A DNA stretch of 64,000 nt from Acinetobacter sp. ANC 4204 (GCF_002135205.1 NZ_NEFZ01000004.1:186001-250000); one strand, 5' to 3'. Shown: positions 1 through 9,138, counted from the stretch's first letter. The notes: a model not told the origin generated them from the letters alone. A program made the numbers and translations.

Positions 1-312
1 TGAACGGTCATTAATGACCTGTTGAATCTGGGCGGTATTCTGCAAATCTGCTGTGCGTTTAAATACACCCGAACCATCCAAATGCGATAGTATTTGCTGC
101 GAAGCCTGACTATGACTTTGGTCCAGCACAGCATAATCTACATGATTGACATCATAACTGGCAGCATAACCAAAGAGCAGAGCTTGCAGAAATATAGGAA
201 TAATCAATGTTATCCGATTGGCAGGATCAACCAAAATAGTCAAAAATTCTTTTTTGGTTAGCACCACAAGATAATAAAACCAGCGCTGAAATGTCGCCAT
301 GAATTGTTGCAT
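1..312 (-). CDS. ybhR: ABC-2 type permease, YbhR-like (3' part outside window)
   Basis: I translated this 104-codon stretch by hand from the minus strand. It begins ATG at 312, seven bases after the stop of the previous permease, and runs open to the window edge. The N-terminus has a short cytoplasmic lead, then a hydrophobic helix around residues 33-48 ending in LLFGYAASYDV, the same pattern as its neighbour (LLFGYGLSFDL), followed by the start of a periplasmic domain with a VLDQS motif. This is the layout of the second membrane subunit in YbhGFSR-type exporters. The remaining helices and C-terminus lie beyond position 1. It should form the channel together with the preceding permease. Confidence 0.85.
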   Translation of the reverse strand, partial: MQQFMATFQRWFYYLVVLTKKEFLTILVDPANRITLIIPIFLQALLFGYAASYDVNHVDYAVLDQSHSQASQQILSHLDGSGVFKRTADLQNTAQIQQVINDRS

Positions 313-319
313 GATGTTC

Positions 320-1450
320 TTACCTCAGACGCTTTTTCAATGTACGCGCTGTAATCACAGTGAGCACGACAATATAAATCAACAAAATGCCACATTCTTT
401 GAGCCATAAAGACCAGTCATCTCCACCTAAAAATAAGGTTTTGACCAATGTCATATAATGTGTTGCAGGCAATACATTGCTAATAATCTGCACCACTAAA
501 GGCAGATTTCGTGTATCAAACACAAAACCTGACAGCATCATGGCAGGCATGAAACTCGCTAAAAGTGCCATTTGACTGGCTTGGAACTGACTTTGAGATA
601 CCCCTGAAATCATTAACCCTAGTAATAAAGACACCATTAAATATAAAAATGATGCACTGATCACCGATAAAAGTGATGCGCGAATAGGAACTTCAAATAA
701 GTAATGTGCCGCCAACAGACAGACCACAATATCGACCATACCAATCACGATATAAGGGGCTAACTTGGATAAAACAATTTCCAAAGGGCGAATGGGCGTT
801 ACAAACATTGCTTCTAAAGTGCCACGTTCTCGCTCACGTGCAATCAGTAACCCCGTTAAAAATGCACCGACCAAAGTCAAAATCAACACAATCAAACCAG
901 GCACTAAAAACCAGGTACTATTGCCCGACTCATTGAACCACATACGCTGATCTACACTGATTACACCTGTAGTTGAACTGCTGTTGGTACGGTCAGCTTG
1001 TATTGAACTCACCGTATTTAAGGCACTGGCTATATAGCCCTGTAGTGAAGACGCTATACTGGTGGAACGACCATTATTGATAATCTGCACCGTAGCCGAA
1101 CCATTGGCATATTGCGCTGCAAAATCACTGGGCACATTGAGAATGGCATCAATATCATCATTCCCCATTGCCGCTTGCGCTTGTGCAAAACTTGGATAAT
1201 GGATCACCGTGATATATTTCGAGCCGTTTAAACCACTGAGGACTTGGCTGCTTTGTGGTGTCGGATTTTGATCGACCACACCGACACGACCATTGGTCAA
1301 GTCAAAAGACAGGCCGTATCCAAAAAGCAATATCAAAATAATGGGTAAAATAAAACCGATCGCCATGCTACTTTTATCACGCAATAACTGCTTCGTCTCC
1401 TTGCGTGTCAGTGCAATGAGCCTTGTCCAAAATGCTGAGCGATGACTCAT
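320..1450 (-). CDS. ybhS: ABC-2 type permease, YbhS-like
   Basis: Membrane subunit of a drug or metabolite ABC exporter, 376 residues. One helix near residues 28-50 is followed by a periplasmic domain of about 125 residues and then a C-terminal block of five or so helices. The cytoplasmic ERERGTLE loop that follows the second helix (near residue 205) is a hallmark of ABC-2 permeases of this subgroup. It lies third in a minus-strand operon behind the adaptor and the double ATPase, and is followed by a second related permease, as in Escherichia coli ybhGFSR. In that species the system affects sensitivity to cefoperazone and chloramphenicol; substrates here are unknown. Confidence 0.88.
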   Translation of the reverse strand: MSHRSAFWTRLIALTRKETKQLLRDKSSMAIGFILPIILILLFGYGLSFDLTNGRVGVVDQNPTPQSSQVLSGLNGSKYITVIHYPSFAQAQAAMGNDDIDAILNVPSDFAAQYANGSATVQIINNGRSTSIASSLQGYIASALNTVSSIQADRTNSSSTTGVISVDQRMWFNESGNSTWFLVPGLIVLILTLVGAFLTGLLIARERERGTLEAMFVTPIRPLEIVLSKLAPYIVIGMVDIVVCLLAAHYLFEVPIRASLLSVISASFLYLMVSLLLGLMISGVSQSQFQASQMALLASFMPAMMLSGFVFDTRNLPLVVQIISNVLPATHYMTLVKTLFLGGDDWSLWLKECGILLIYIVVLTVITARTLKKRLR

Positions 1451-1475
1451 ACAGCTCTCCTCATTTGATCTCGTC

Positions 1476-3386
1476 TCATACGCTCGCCTCTTTTACTTGC
1501 TGACTCGCACGAGATTGCTCCACAATGGCAATAAAAGCACTGTTCATATCATTGACACCTTCGCCATGCACCATACTTCGAATGTCTTTGGGTGTACCAA
1601 GTGCCAACATTTTCCCTGCATCCTGAATCGCGATACGATCGCAATATTCTGCTTCTTCCATAAAATGTGTGGTGATAATAATAGTAATGCCTTGATTGGC
1701 GAGCTCACCAATGGTGTACCAGAACGCACGTCGCGCCAATGGGTCGATACCACTAGTCGGTTCATCTAAAAACACAATTTCAGGCTGATGTAACAGTGCT
1801 GCTGCCATCGACAAACGCTGTTTAAAGCCATTTGGTAAATCACCACTTTTAGCATGTGGCTTGAGTTCAAACTGATGTAATGCCTGATCAATTTGTTGCT
1901 TTAGATGTTTGCCTGATAATCCATACGCACCGCCAAAAAACTTTAAGTTATCCAAAACACTTAAGTTGCCATATAGGGCGAATTTCTGAGATACATAACC
2001 AATTTTGGCTCTCGCTTGTGCACGTGCTGTACGCAGATTCATCCCTGCTACTTCGAGTACACCACTACTGGCAGGAAGCAGACCACACAGCATACGAAAC
2101 GTCGTGGTTTTGCCTGCACCATTTGGCCCGAGCAATCCGAAAATTTCCCCGCGTGATACATCAAACGAGGTACTGGCCACGGCGGTAAAATCACCAAATG
2201 TACGCACAAGATCCTGAACCACAATGACAGGTGCTTCTGCGTTACTATCTAAATCTGCGTTGCTGTCTAAACGCACTTTCGTATTCGGGACTTTTTCAGC
2301 ATTGATCGGCTTGGTCTGAACGATATTCGCATTAATGCTCTGCTCATTGCTTTGGGCATAGCTTTGATCTGTGTTTAATCCTGTTATCGCCAGATCGTTA
2401 TTCTCAGCCACACCTGAGTCTACGGCGTTTTTTTCTACATGCTTTGCTTCATGCAAAAGCAACATAAATGCATCTTCAAGTTCTGCTGCTCTCGCTTCTG
2501 CAACAACACCTTGTGGCAGTTGATCAGGCGGAAGAATCGGATGTTTAGTTCGGGTAATAAAACGTACCACATCGCCTTTAGGCACTGCATCTGCAATGTA
2601 TTTGTGATTATCCAATAGATGTGCTTGTAACACCCTCGCCTTCATCCCTTGACTCGGTTTCACTTGCCATGTTTGACCTTTGGCATAGTCTGTCAGTGCT
2701 TCAGGTGAACCCTGTTTGAGGACTTGCCCCTCCAACATGACATACACATCATGACAACGTTCCGCTTCATCCATATACGCTGTGCTGATGATGACACTCA
2801 AGTTCTCATCTTTCACTAACTGTTCAATGATGATCCACAAATCACGGCGTGATAGCGGGTCAACCCCAACACTGGGTTCATCGAGCAGTAATAACTCTGG
2901 TGAACGAACTAAAGTACAAGCCAAGCCCAACTTTTGCTTCATCCCTCCAGATAACTTCCCCGCAGGTCGCTCTGAAAATCGTGCTAAATCGGTAATTTTA
3001 AGCAAGCGATCAAAGCGTTCTTTACGTACATCCGCAGGTACACCATGTAGGTCGGCATATAAATCTAAATTTTCTTGAATGCTTAAATCTTCATATAAAC
3101 CAAATTTCTGAGGCATATAGCTGATACGATCTTGTACAGACTGAGGGTCTTTGGCCACATCAATCCCAAGAACTTCCAAGTTTCCAGCAGTAGGCTCATA
3201 CAAACCTGCAATCAATCTCAGCAATGTGGTTTTCCCCGCGCCATCAGGCCCAACCAAAGCAGCCAATTGTCCTGCCTTGATTTGCATATTCAGTCCTTGC
3301 AGCGCGTACACATCTTCAGCGCCTTTTTGCTCAGCTTTGAAAACTTGCTTTAAATCCTGAGCGATCATCACGCAATCTGAAGACAT
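1476..3386 (-). CDS. ybhF: double-NBD ABC transporter ATPase, YbhF-like
   Basis: ATPase with two nucleotide-binding domains in one chain. With the ATG at 3386, Walker A motifs lie near residues 46-54 (GPDGAGKTT) and 420-428 (GPNGAGKTT). The first domain has a normal LSGGM signature and DEPSVGVDP Walker B; the second has a degenerate LPNGF signature before DEPTSGIDP, which is also seen in E. coli YbhF. The linker (about residues 320-390) is polar and contains a short internal duplication (LDSNAD, LDSNAE). An in-frame TTG at 3425 would overlap the upstream adaptor gene; I prefer the ATG, which starts four bases after that gene's stop. It powers the two permeases that follow. Confidence 0.9.
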   Translation of the reverse strand: MSSDCVMIAQDLKQVFKAEQKGAEDVYALQGLNMQIKAGQLAALVGPDGAGKTTLLRLIAGLYEPTAGNLEVLGIDVAKDPQSVQDRISYMPQKFGLYEDLSIQENLDLYADLHGVPADVRKERFDRLLKITDLARFSERPAGKLSGGMKQKLGLACTLVRSPELLLLDEPSVGVDPLSRRDLWIIIEQLVKDENLSVIISTAYMDEAERCHDVYVMLEGQVLKQGSPEALTDYAKGQTWQVKPSQGMKARVLQAHLLDNHKYIADAVPKGDVVRFITRTKHPILPPDQLPQGVVAEARAAELEDAFMLLLHEAKHVEKNAVDSGVAENNDLAITGLNTDQSYAQSNEQSINANIVQTKPINAEKVPNTKVRLDSNADLDSNAEAPVIVVQDLVRTFGDFTAVASTSFDVSRGEIFGLLGPNGAGKTTTFRMLCGLLPASSGVLEVAGMNLRTARAQARAKIGYVSQKFALYGNLSVLDNLKFFGGAYGLSGKHLKQQIDQALHQFELKPHAKSGDLPNGFKQRLSMAAALLHQPEIVFLDEPTSGIDPLARRAFWYTIGELANQGITIIITTHFMEEAEYCDRIAIQDAGKMLALGTPKDIRSMVHGEGVNDMNSAFIAIVEQSRASQQVKEASV

Positions 3387-3390
3387 CGAC

Positions 3391-4407
3391 TTACTCGCTT
3401 GTTTTTGCTTTGGAAGATTTATCAATATTGACCGTCACAGGTTGTCCCATTTTCAACTGATCATTCGGATCATTGACATAAATACGAACTTCATAGACCA
3501 ACGTGGTACGAATGTCCTCGGTCTGAACGGTTTTCGGGGTAAATTCAGCAACAGAGGAGATATAACCAATTTTTCCAGTGATTGGCTGATCTGGTTGTGA
3601 ATCACGCAGAATGGTGGCCGTTGACCCCATTTTGATTTGTCCAAGCTCTGTCTCACTGGCATAGACGCGTACCCATTTTGGATCAGTTAAAGCAATGGTA
3701 TAAACCGATTTGCTAGATGTCGTCATATCGCCCACCTCTTGTAAGCGTGCCCGTACAACACCATCCACAGGTGAGCGTAATTCACTTTGTGCAATTTGAT
3801 ATTTGATCAAATCCAAACTCGCTTTAGTCGAATCATATTGTGCTTTTGCCGCTTCGCGATCTTCTTTGCGTACCCCTTTTAACAGCAACTGCAAATTGGC
3901 TTCACTTTCACGCAAAGCTGCTTCGGCTGTTTTCATAGTGCTTTTAGCTGCATCAACTTCTTGCTTACTCACTGCTTGGCCTAGCGAACTATTGTTTAAC
4001 ACCGCTAGACGTTGGTATTGTTTATCGGCATTTTCGAGTTGTGCTTTAGCTGATCCAACTTGTGCCTTTGCTTGAGCAATCTCTTCAGGTCGATTGCCCG
4101 CGGCTTGCTCATTTAAAGTTTGCTGTTGAACCTGCAATTGCGCATCCGCTTGTTGGGCTTGGATACTTAAAGATTCTGTATTTAAATGCGCTAGCACTTG
4201 GCCTTTTTTGACACGATCACCTTCCTGAACAGTCATATTTTCAATGCGTCCTGCGGTTTCAAAAGCAAGAGAGACTTGTCGAATATCAACATTGCCATAC
4301 AACACGATGTGCTGCGCATCGTCCTTATCTCGATTCAACCACCAATATGCGACTGCCGATCCAAGCAAGACCAATCCAATCAGCACCGCAACGTGACTCT
4401 TTTTCAT
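3391..4407 (-). CDS. ybhG: HlyD-family periplasmic adaptor, YbhG-like
   Basis: Membrane-fusion subunit of the exporter, 338 residues. It has an N-terminal membrane anchor near residues 9-25, a lipoyl-type half domain (VQEGDRVKKGQVLAHL), a long Gln/Ala/Lys-rich coiled-coil hairpin at roughly residues 70-180, then the second lipoyl half (RSPVDGVVRARL) and beta-barrel domain. The ATG at 4407 is chosen over a GTG at 4413 because an AAAGG ribosome-binding site sits ten bases upstream of the ATG. It is the first gene of the operon, directly behind the palindromic operator. Confidence 0.88.
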   Translation of the reverse strand: MKKSHVAVLIGLVLLGSAVAYWWLNRDKDDAQHIVLYGNVDIRQVSLAFETAGRIENMTVQEGDRVKKGQVLAHLNTESLSIQAQQADAQLQVQQQTLNEQAAGNRPEEIAQAKAQVGSAKAQLENADKQYQRLAVLNNSSLGQAVSKQEVDAAKSTMKTAEAALRESEANLQLLLKGVRKEDREAAKAQYDSTKASLDLIKYQIAQSELRSPVDGVVRARLQEVGDMTTSSKSVYTIALTDPKWVRVYASETELGQIKMGSTATILRDSQPDQPITGKIGYISSVAEFTPKTVQTEDIRTTLVYEVRIYVNDPNDQLKMGQPVTVNIDKSSKAKTSE

Positions 4408-4438
4408 GCACACCAGACCTTTGCTTATTTTTAATACA

Positions 4439-4465
4439 AGTTTAAATTTAAATTAAATTTAAACT
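4439..4465. promoter_or_regulatory. 27-bp palindrome, probable TetR operator
   Basis: Two perfect 13-base arms (4439-4451 and 4453-4465, left arm AGTTTAAATTTAA) surround a single central A. The site lies between the divergent exporter operon and the TetR gene, 31 bases from the adaptor ATG, where a repressor would block both promoters. Palindrome length and position suit a TetR dimer. Binding is inferred, not shown. Confidence 0.75.
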
Positions 4466-4523
4466 ACAATAATTAAGTAAAAAAAGATATACTCCTCTCA
4501 TAATTTTTTACGCAGAGTAAACA

Positions 4524-5159
4524 ATGTCTAGAGCTGGACGTAGCGATGGTGACTTAACCAAGTCGAAAATTTTGGATGCAGCAGGTCGTTTAATTGCTCA
4601 GAATGGTTTTGCAAAAACCACCAGCAAAGCGATTGCGAAGCTTGCCGAAGTCGATTTGGCTGCCATTAACTATCACTTCGACGGTCGTGATGGTCTATAT
4701 CGTGCCGTATTAGCCGAAGCACATACGCATTATATTGATGAAGAAAAGCTGTTGGCTTTATTAAACAGCTCCCGCACCCCAACTGAAAAACTAGAAGTTT
4801 TTTTTGAAACCCTGATCAGCAAATTGGTTGAAACGGATGTGTGGCACAGCAAAGTATTTATTCGTGAACTTTTTTCGCCCACCACACATTTATACGATTT
4901 TATGCAAACTGAGGGCGCAAGAAAATTTCTATTAATCAAAAAGATCATTAGCCAAGTCTCAGGTATTGATGAAAACCACCCTGCATTATTAGCCTGCGTT
5001 TTGAGCACAGTTGCACCGTGCATGATGCTGATTATCGCTGATTCAAACTTACCTGGGCCACTTAAAAATGTTTCGAAAGTTGAACCTGCGCTTTTGGTCA
5101 AACATCTCATGACCTTTTCAGTCGCAGGTTTAGCCGCCGCTAAACAACTTTATCGTTGA
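4524..5159 (+). CDS. TetR/AcrR-family repressor, CecR-like
   Basis: A 211-residue TetR regulator. The helix-turn-helix lies at about residues 30-62 (TTSKAIAKLAEVD followed by INYHFDGRDGLY). The C-terminal half resembles the DUF1956 ligand-binding domain of E. coli CecR (YbiH), which is divergent from and controls ybhGFSR. The same arrangement here, with the palindrome in between, supports autoregulation and repression of the exporter. The gene converges with the amidohydrolase that follows, and the two reading frames overlap by ten bases at their 3' ends. Confidence 0.85.
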   Translation: MSRAGRSDGDLTKSKILDAAGRLIAQNGFAKTTSKAIAKLAEVDLAAINYHFDGRDGLYRAVLAEAHTHYIDEEKLLALLNSSRTPTEKLEVFFETLISKLVETDVWHSKVFIRELFSPTTHLYDFMQTEGARKFLLIKKIISQVSGIDENHPALLACVLSTVAPCMMLIIADSNLPGPLKNVSKVEPALLVKHLMTFSVAGLAAAKQLYR

Positions 5160-6904
5160 TAAACCAACTGTCCTTGCTTATAAGTTGCAAGGACTTTGAT
5201 GTCTTTGATTTTAGACGGTTCAATAGTGATTGGATTGGCGCTTAAAATAACAAAGTCACCGTATTTCCCTGTACTTAAAGTGCCTTTAATATCTTCTTCA
5301 AAATACTGATATGCAGCCCAGTCTGTCATCGTTTTAAGTCCGATATACGGGCTGACTTTCTGCGCCTCACCCAAAACTTTGCCTGTTCGCGTAGTGCGAT
5401 TAACCGTTGCATCCAGTACTATCATGCTTTTCGGTGGGATGACAGGAGCATCATGATGCTCTGTGAAAATCATGCCTTTTCTTAAAGCTGAACCTGTCGG
5501 TGAAATATGTTCAGCACGCTTTTCACCTAATGTTTGTGCCACATGCCAATCCCCCCAGTAGTAGGTATGCAAAGAAAAAAATGAGGGAATTAGGTGAAGC
5601 TGTTTCGCCCGATCCAGTTGATCTTCACGCATGGTTTGCGCATGAATAATCACATCACGTCGCTTTGAAGCATCATATTTCTTTTGCGCATTAGCAATCA
5701 CATTGAGGTATTGATCAATCGCGGCATCACCATTGGCATGTGCCAAAATAGGCCATTGTTTCTCGAAAGCCAAATCAATCATTTGCTGAACTGTTTTTTG
5801 TTCTGGAAATGCAGGATAACCACGATAGTTTTTATCTTTCCCTTCAGGTGGAACCACATAAGGTTCGGTTAACCATGCTGTTTTACCTTGGGGTGAACCA
5901 TCTAAGCTAATTTTCACGCCACCAATTCTAAAGTGATTCACATAATTTTTACTTACTCCTTTTTCAAGCATATATGCCTGTTCAGAACTAATATCAGGAT
6001 AAGAGACAACATCAATCGCTAATTTGTTTTGATTGGCCAAACTACGCCAAAGCTCTGAAGTGCCACGATCAGCTCGTCCCTCTTGTACCGTGGTATAGCC
6101 ATTTGCCATATAGGTCTGTACTGCAGTCAACGCCATCTGTTGCATGATTTCAGGCGGTACCGTTTTAAAAGCTTTCATCATCGCTTCAATGACTACACTT
6201 TCTTCTAATACACCATTCGGAATATTGGTCCCCACTACGCGTCGAATCACCCCACCACTAGGATTGCTACTTTTTTCATTAATGCCTAACAATTCGAGTG
6301 CTTTGTGATTTACAGAAGCCAAATGTCCAGACTGATGCAAAATCAGCACAGGTTGAGTCGTTGAAATCTGATCTAAGTCCGAGGCTGTTGGATGGGCTTT
6401 CTCTTGTAGCTGGGCGTCATCATAACCATTGCCAATCATCCAACCAGAAGTGGCTTTTATAAACTGTGGATTTTGCTTTGCCCACGCCTTCATTTCTTGA
6501 ACCAATGTGGCAATACTCACCACCTTGCCATCTGGTGGCGGATATAAATTAGCCACGGTTTGCTGCATACCGACAGAGTTTAAATGGCTATGTGCATCAA
6601 TAATGCCTGGGATGACTGTCTTGTGATTCAAATTCAGACGTTTCGCATGTGGCGCAAGCTTTTCAGCCGTGGACAATGCGCCTGTATAACGGATCTTTCC
6701 ATCTTGAATTAACATGGCATCGACATAGCTGGGCTGCATGCCTTGCATGGTTAAAATGGGGCCACCATAGACCAACAAGGCATTTTTCATTTGTTGTTGT
6801 GTATTTGAAACCGTGCTAGACGGACTGGATGTACAACCGCTTGTCAACAACACAGAGGAAGAAAGCACAGTTGTGAGTGCAAAGGAAACTTTATTAAAAA
6901 ACAT
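5150..6904 (-). CDS. YtcJ-like metal-dependent amidohydrolase, lipoprotein
   Basis: A 584-residue amidohydrolase-superfamily enzyme of the YtcJ type. A signal peptide ends in the lipobox LTSGC with the lipidated cysteine at residue 24, so the enzyme is predicted to be membrane-anchored on the periplasmic side or in the outer membrane. The TIM-barrel metal site shows DAHSH (His105 and His107), and HANGDAAID and HAQTM further along supply later ligands. A small beta-sandwich at both ends is typical (KTVIPGIID; TGKYGDFVIL). The substrate cannot be read from sequence. It stands alone, convergent with the TetR gene. Confidence 0.88.
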   Translation of the reverse strand: MFFNKVSFALTTVLSSSVLLTSGCTSSPSSTVSNTQQQMKNALLVYGGPILTMQGMQPSYVDAMLIQDGKIRYTGALSTAEKLAPHAKRLNLNHKTVIPGIIDAHSHLNSVGMQQTVANLYPPPDGKVVSIATLVQEMKAWAKQNPQFIKATSGWMIGNGYDDAQLQEKAHPTASDLDQISTTQPVLILHQSGHLASVNHKALELLGINEKSSNPSGGVIRRVVGTNIPNGVLEESVVIEAMMKAFKTVPPEIMQQMALTAVQTYMANGYTTVQEGRADRGTSELWRSLANQNKLAIDVVSYPDISSEQAYMLEKGVSKNYVNHFRIGGVKISLDGSPQGKTAWLTEPYVVPPEGKDKNYRGYPAFPEQKTVQQMIDLAFEKQWPILAHANGDAAIDQYLNVIANAQKKYDASKRRDVIIHAQTMREDQLDRAKQLHLIPSFFSLHTYYWGDWHVAQTLGEKRAEHISPTGSALRKGMIFTEHHDAPVIPPKSMIVLDATVNRTTRTGKVLGEAQKVSPYIGLKTMTDWAAYQYFEEDIKGTLSTGKYGDFVILSANPITIEPSKIKDIKVLATYKQGQLVYQR

Positions 6905-6996
6905 GGGCTAAACACCTAATATCACTAAATATTATATTTTTACTCTGTACGAGCATTCCTTATATCTATAAAACTTGGATACATCACATCATTACT

Positions 6997-7044
6997 CTAC
7001 CTTAGCACTTTAGGTCAGCGCTTGTAAGGTAGAATAAAGTGCTA
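6997..7044. repeat. two interleaved perfect inverted repeats
   Basis: Arm pair A is 6997-7004 (CTACCTTA) with 7025-7032 (TAAGGTAG). Arm pair B is 7003-7012 (TAGCACTTTA) with 7035-7044 (TAAAGTGCTA). The order A-B-A'-B' means the two stems interleave, giving either mutually exclusive hairpins or a pseudoknot-like fold. It lies 13 bases beyond the stop of the LysR gene on its downstream side and upstream of the amidohydrolase, so it may terminate one and control the other. Confidence 0.55.
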
Positions 7045-7057
7045 GATATACAACAGA

Positions 7058-7942
7058 TTATTGTAATAATTTTAAAATGTGCTGCAAACGGATGTGATCT
7101 ATATTTTCTTTATACACCGCATAAATCGGTGCAATACACGGATTATTGGCCTTGAGCGCTTTATAAACAATCTGCTTATTCCAAAAGTCACGGATGGCTT
7201 CAGGCACGATGGATAAGCCAATTCCGGCAGCAATCAAATTTAAACTTGAAGTTAAACGTGGTGCTTCTTGTACGATTTTTGGACTAAAACCTGCTTGATA
7301 ACAACTGGCCAAAATATTATCGAATAGATCTTGCCCAGCTAAACGTCGGTATAGCACAAAATCATGCGGTTCAAGATCCAGCAAATGAATCGGTTCGGCT
7401 TGCTCAGCCAAAGGATGATTGTTGGGTAGAGCCACAATGAGCGGCTCATCCAGTACATGCAAACTGGTTAAACCGAGGCCAATAGGTGCAGGTTTTCGTA
7501 AGAACACAATGTCATTTTTTTCATTGCTAATGGAATCAATCAGCGAGCTACTGCCATCTTCTTCCAAATGAATTGAAACACGTGGAAAAGTTTCCCGAAA
7601 GTTACGCAGCAACGCTGGTAAAAATGGATGTAAGCCAACCGAGTTGGTAAAGCCAATATTAATCTGACCTTCGACCCCCAAAGAAATATCCTGCACACGT
7701 TTGGGAATTAACTGTGCATGCGCCAATATCGCAAGGGCTTCTTTGTACAAAACCTTACCTGCTTCTGTGACCTCAACACCACGCGGCAAACGCTTTAATA
7801 GCTGCGCATTCAGTTCTTCTTCCAAGCTTTTGATAATCCGTGTCAACGGTGGTTGTTGCATATTCAAACGAACAGCGGCATGCGAAATATTACTTTCTTC
7901 TACCACTGCAACAAATGCTCTGAGTTTATGGATATCAATCAT
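7058..7942 (-). CDS. LysR-family transcriptional regulator
   Basis: A 294-residue LysR regulator. The N-terminal winged helix-turn-helix (residues 1-60: MIDIHKLRAFVAVVEE, then SHAAVRLNMQQPPLTRIIKSLE) is followed by a two-lobed effector domain. The ATG at 7942 is preferred over one at 7960 because GGGGC lies just upstream and LysR proteins usually begin this way. It is divergent from the paired chromate transporters, so it probably regulates them, though the LysR family is too broad to name an effector. Confidence 0.88.
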   Translation of the reverse strand: MIDIHKLRAFVAVVEESNISHAAVRLNMQQPPLTRIIKSLEEELNAQLLKRLPRGVEVTEAGKVLYKEALAILAHAQLIPKRVQDISLGVEGQINIGFTNSVGLHPFLPALLRNFRETFPRVSIHLEEDGSSSLIDSISNEKNDIVFLRKPAPIGLGLTSLHVLDEPLIVALPNNHPLAEQAEPIHLLDLEPHDFVLYRRLAGQDLFDNILASCYQAGFSPKIVQEAPRLTSSLNLIAAGIGLSIVPEAIRDFWNKQIVYKALKANNPCIAPIYAVYKENIDHIRLQHILKLLQ

Positions 7943-8050
7943 GTCTGCCCCATCAAACATACTTTTTCAGTATATATAACGTCAAAAATAGCATTTTTCA
8001 ACATATCTCTACAGGTTCATACTGAGCTCATTCAACAAAAGGTGAAAGAC

Positions 8051-8626
8051 ATGAACACTGAAGTGCTCCCTGCTGAACAAATAACCCACCCGACTTCTCG
8101 GGAACTATTTGCAGGCTTTATGAAGCTGGGACTCATGGGCTTTGGTGGTGTATTGCCACTTGCACACCAAATGGTTGTAGAAGACCAAAAATGGCTCAAC
8201 ACGGAAGAGTTCACACACTTATTGGGTGTCTGTCAAATCCTCCCTGGTGGAAACATCATCAATATGGCTGTTGCGATTGGCTATGAATTTCAGGGAGTTA
8301 AAGGTGCGATTAGTGCCGTTCTCGGATTAATTTTTGCACCGACGGTGATTGTGATTTTGCTGTATGAACTCTATGCACAATTTCAAAGTATCCCCGTGAT
8401 TCAGCACATGATTCAGGGGCTGGCAGCAGCGGCAGCAGGTTTACTGTTTGCCATGGGTTTAAAAATGTTGAAACCGATTCTGAAAAGCTACCTCACAATC
8501 TTTACTATCGCGCTAACCATCGTCTTTATGTTGATCATTAAAATTCCACTGGCACTGACTTTACTGATTTTAGTAGGCATCAATGTCGCGGTCTTAAGCT
8601 TGAAAAAAAGAGGAAAAAACGCATGA
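8051..8626 (+). CDS. chromate transporter (CHR family), first half subunit
   Basis: A 191-residue membrane protein equal to one half of a full-length ChrA. It carries the family motifs FGGVLPLAHQ, the PGG of CQILPGG and GVKGAISAVLGLIFAPT. The start ATG at 8051 follows an AAAGGTG ribosome-binding site; a longer open frame upstream runs into the LysR promoter and is not used. Short-chain CHR proteins work as a pair of oppositely oriented subunits, and the partner follows with a four-base ATGA overlap. Chromate or sulfate-related anion export is the known activity of the family; not all members transport chromate. Confidence 0.87.
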   Translation: MNTEVLPAEQITHPTSRELFAGFMKLGLMGFGGVLPLAHQMVVEDQKWLNTEEFTHLLGVCQILPGGNIINMAVAIGYEFQGVKGAISAVLGLIFAPTVIVILLYELYAQFQSIPVIQHMIQGLAAAAAGLLFAMGLKMLKPILKSYLTIFTIALTIVFMLIIKIPLALTLLILVGINVAVLSLKKRGKNA

Positions 8627-9138
8627 TTTTACTCACCTTAGCCATCGTTTTTACCCAGCTTTCTATATTGGCCTTTGGTGGCGGCAATGCCATTTTGCCT
8701 GAGATGCAACATCAGGTGGTTGAAGTGCATCGCTGGCTTACTGCTACAGAGTTCAGCACCATGTTTGCCATGGCTCAAGCGGCTCCTGGCCCCAATATGA
8801 TGATTGTACCTTTGGTCGGCTGGCATGTGGCTGGGCCTGCTGGATTGTTCGTGACTTCACTGGCGAAGTTTGGGCCCTCTTCTGTACTGACTGTATTTGC
8901 ACTCAAATTTTGGAATCAGTTTAAGGATCACCCGCTACGTAGCATGTTTGAAAAGGCATTGAAACCCATTACCGTCGGCTTGGTTTTGGTTAGTGCCTAT
9001 ATTATTGCCGCTGCATCTGCTCAGAACTGGTTACTCATCGCAATCGTTATCGTCGCTACTGGTTTAAGCTTAGTTAAAAAACTTCATCCACTATGGGTCA
9101 TGCTCTTTGGGGCAGTATCAGGCGCACTGTTTTTATAA
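8623..9138 (+). CDS. chromate transporter (CHR family), second half subunit
   Basis: A 171-residue partner of the preceding gene, translationally coupled through the ATGA overlap at 8623-8626. It repeats the family motifs in the second-half form (LAFGGGNAILPEMQ, AQAAPGPNMM, GPAGLFVTSLAKFGPS) and has about six hydrophobic segments. The two subunits together reproduce the internal duplication of long-chain ChrA. The divergent LysR gene is the likely regulator. Confidence 0.87.
   Translation: MILLTLAIVFTQLSILAFGGGNAILPEMQHQVVEVHRWLTATEFSTMFAMAQAAPGPNMMIVPLVGWHVAGPAGLFVTSLAKFGPSSVLTVFALKFWNQFKDHPLRSMFEKALKPITVGLVLVSAYIIAAASAQNWLLIAIVIVATGLSLVKKLHPLWVMLFGAVSGALFL

Noticed and set aside
706..950. 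Two plus-strand frames within the YbhS-like gene
   Set aside because: They are antisense shadows of a well-supported permease.
7853..8050. Long open frame upstream of the first CHR subunit
   Set aside because: It runs antisense through the LysR start; a proper ribosome-binding site and the family N-terminus are at 8051.
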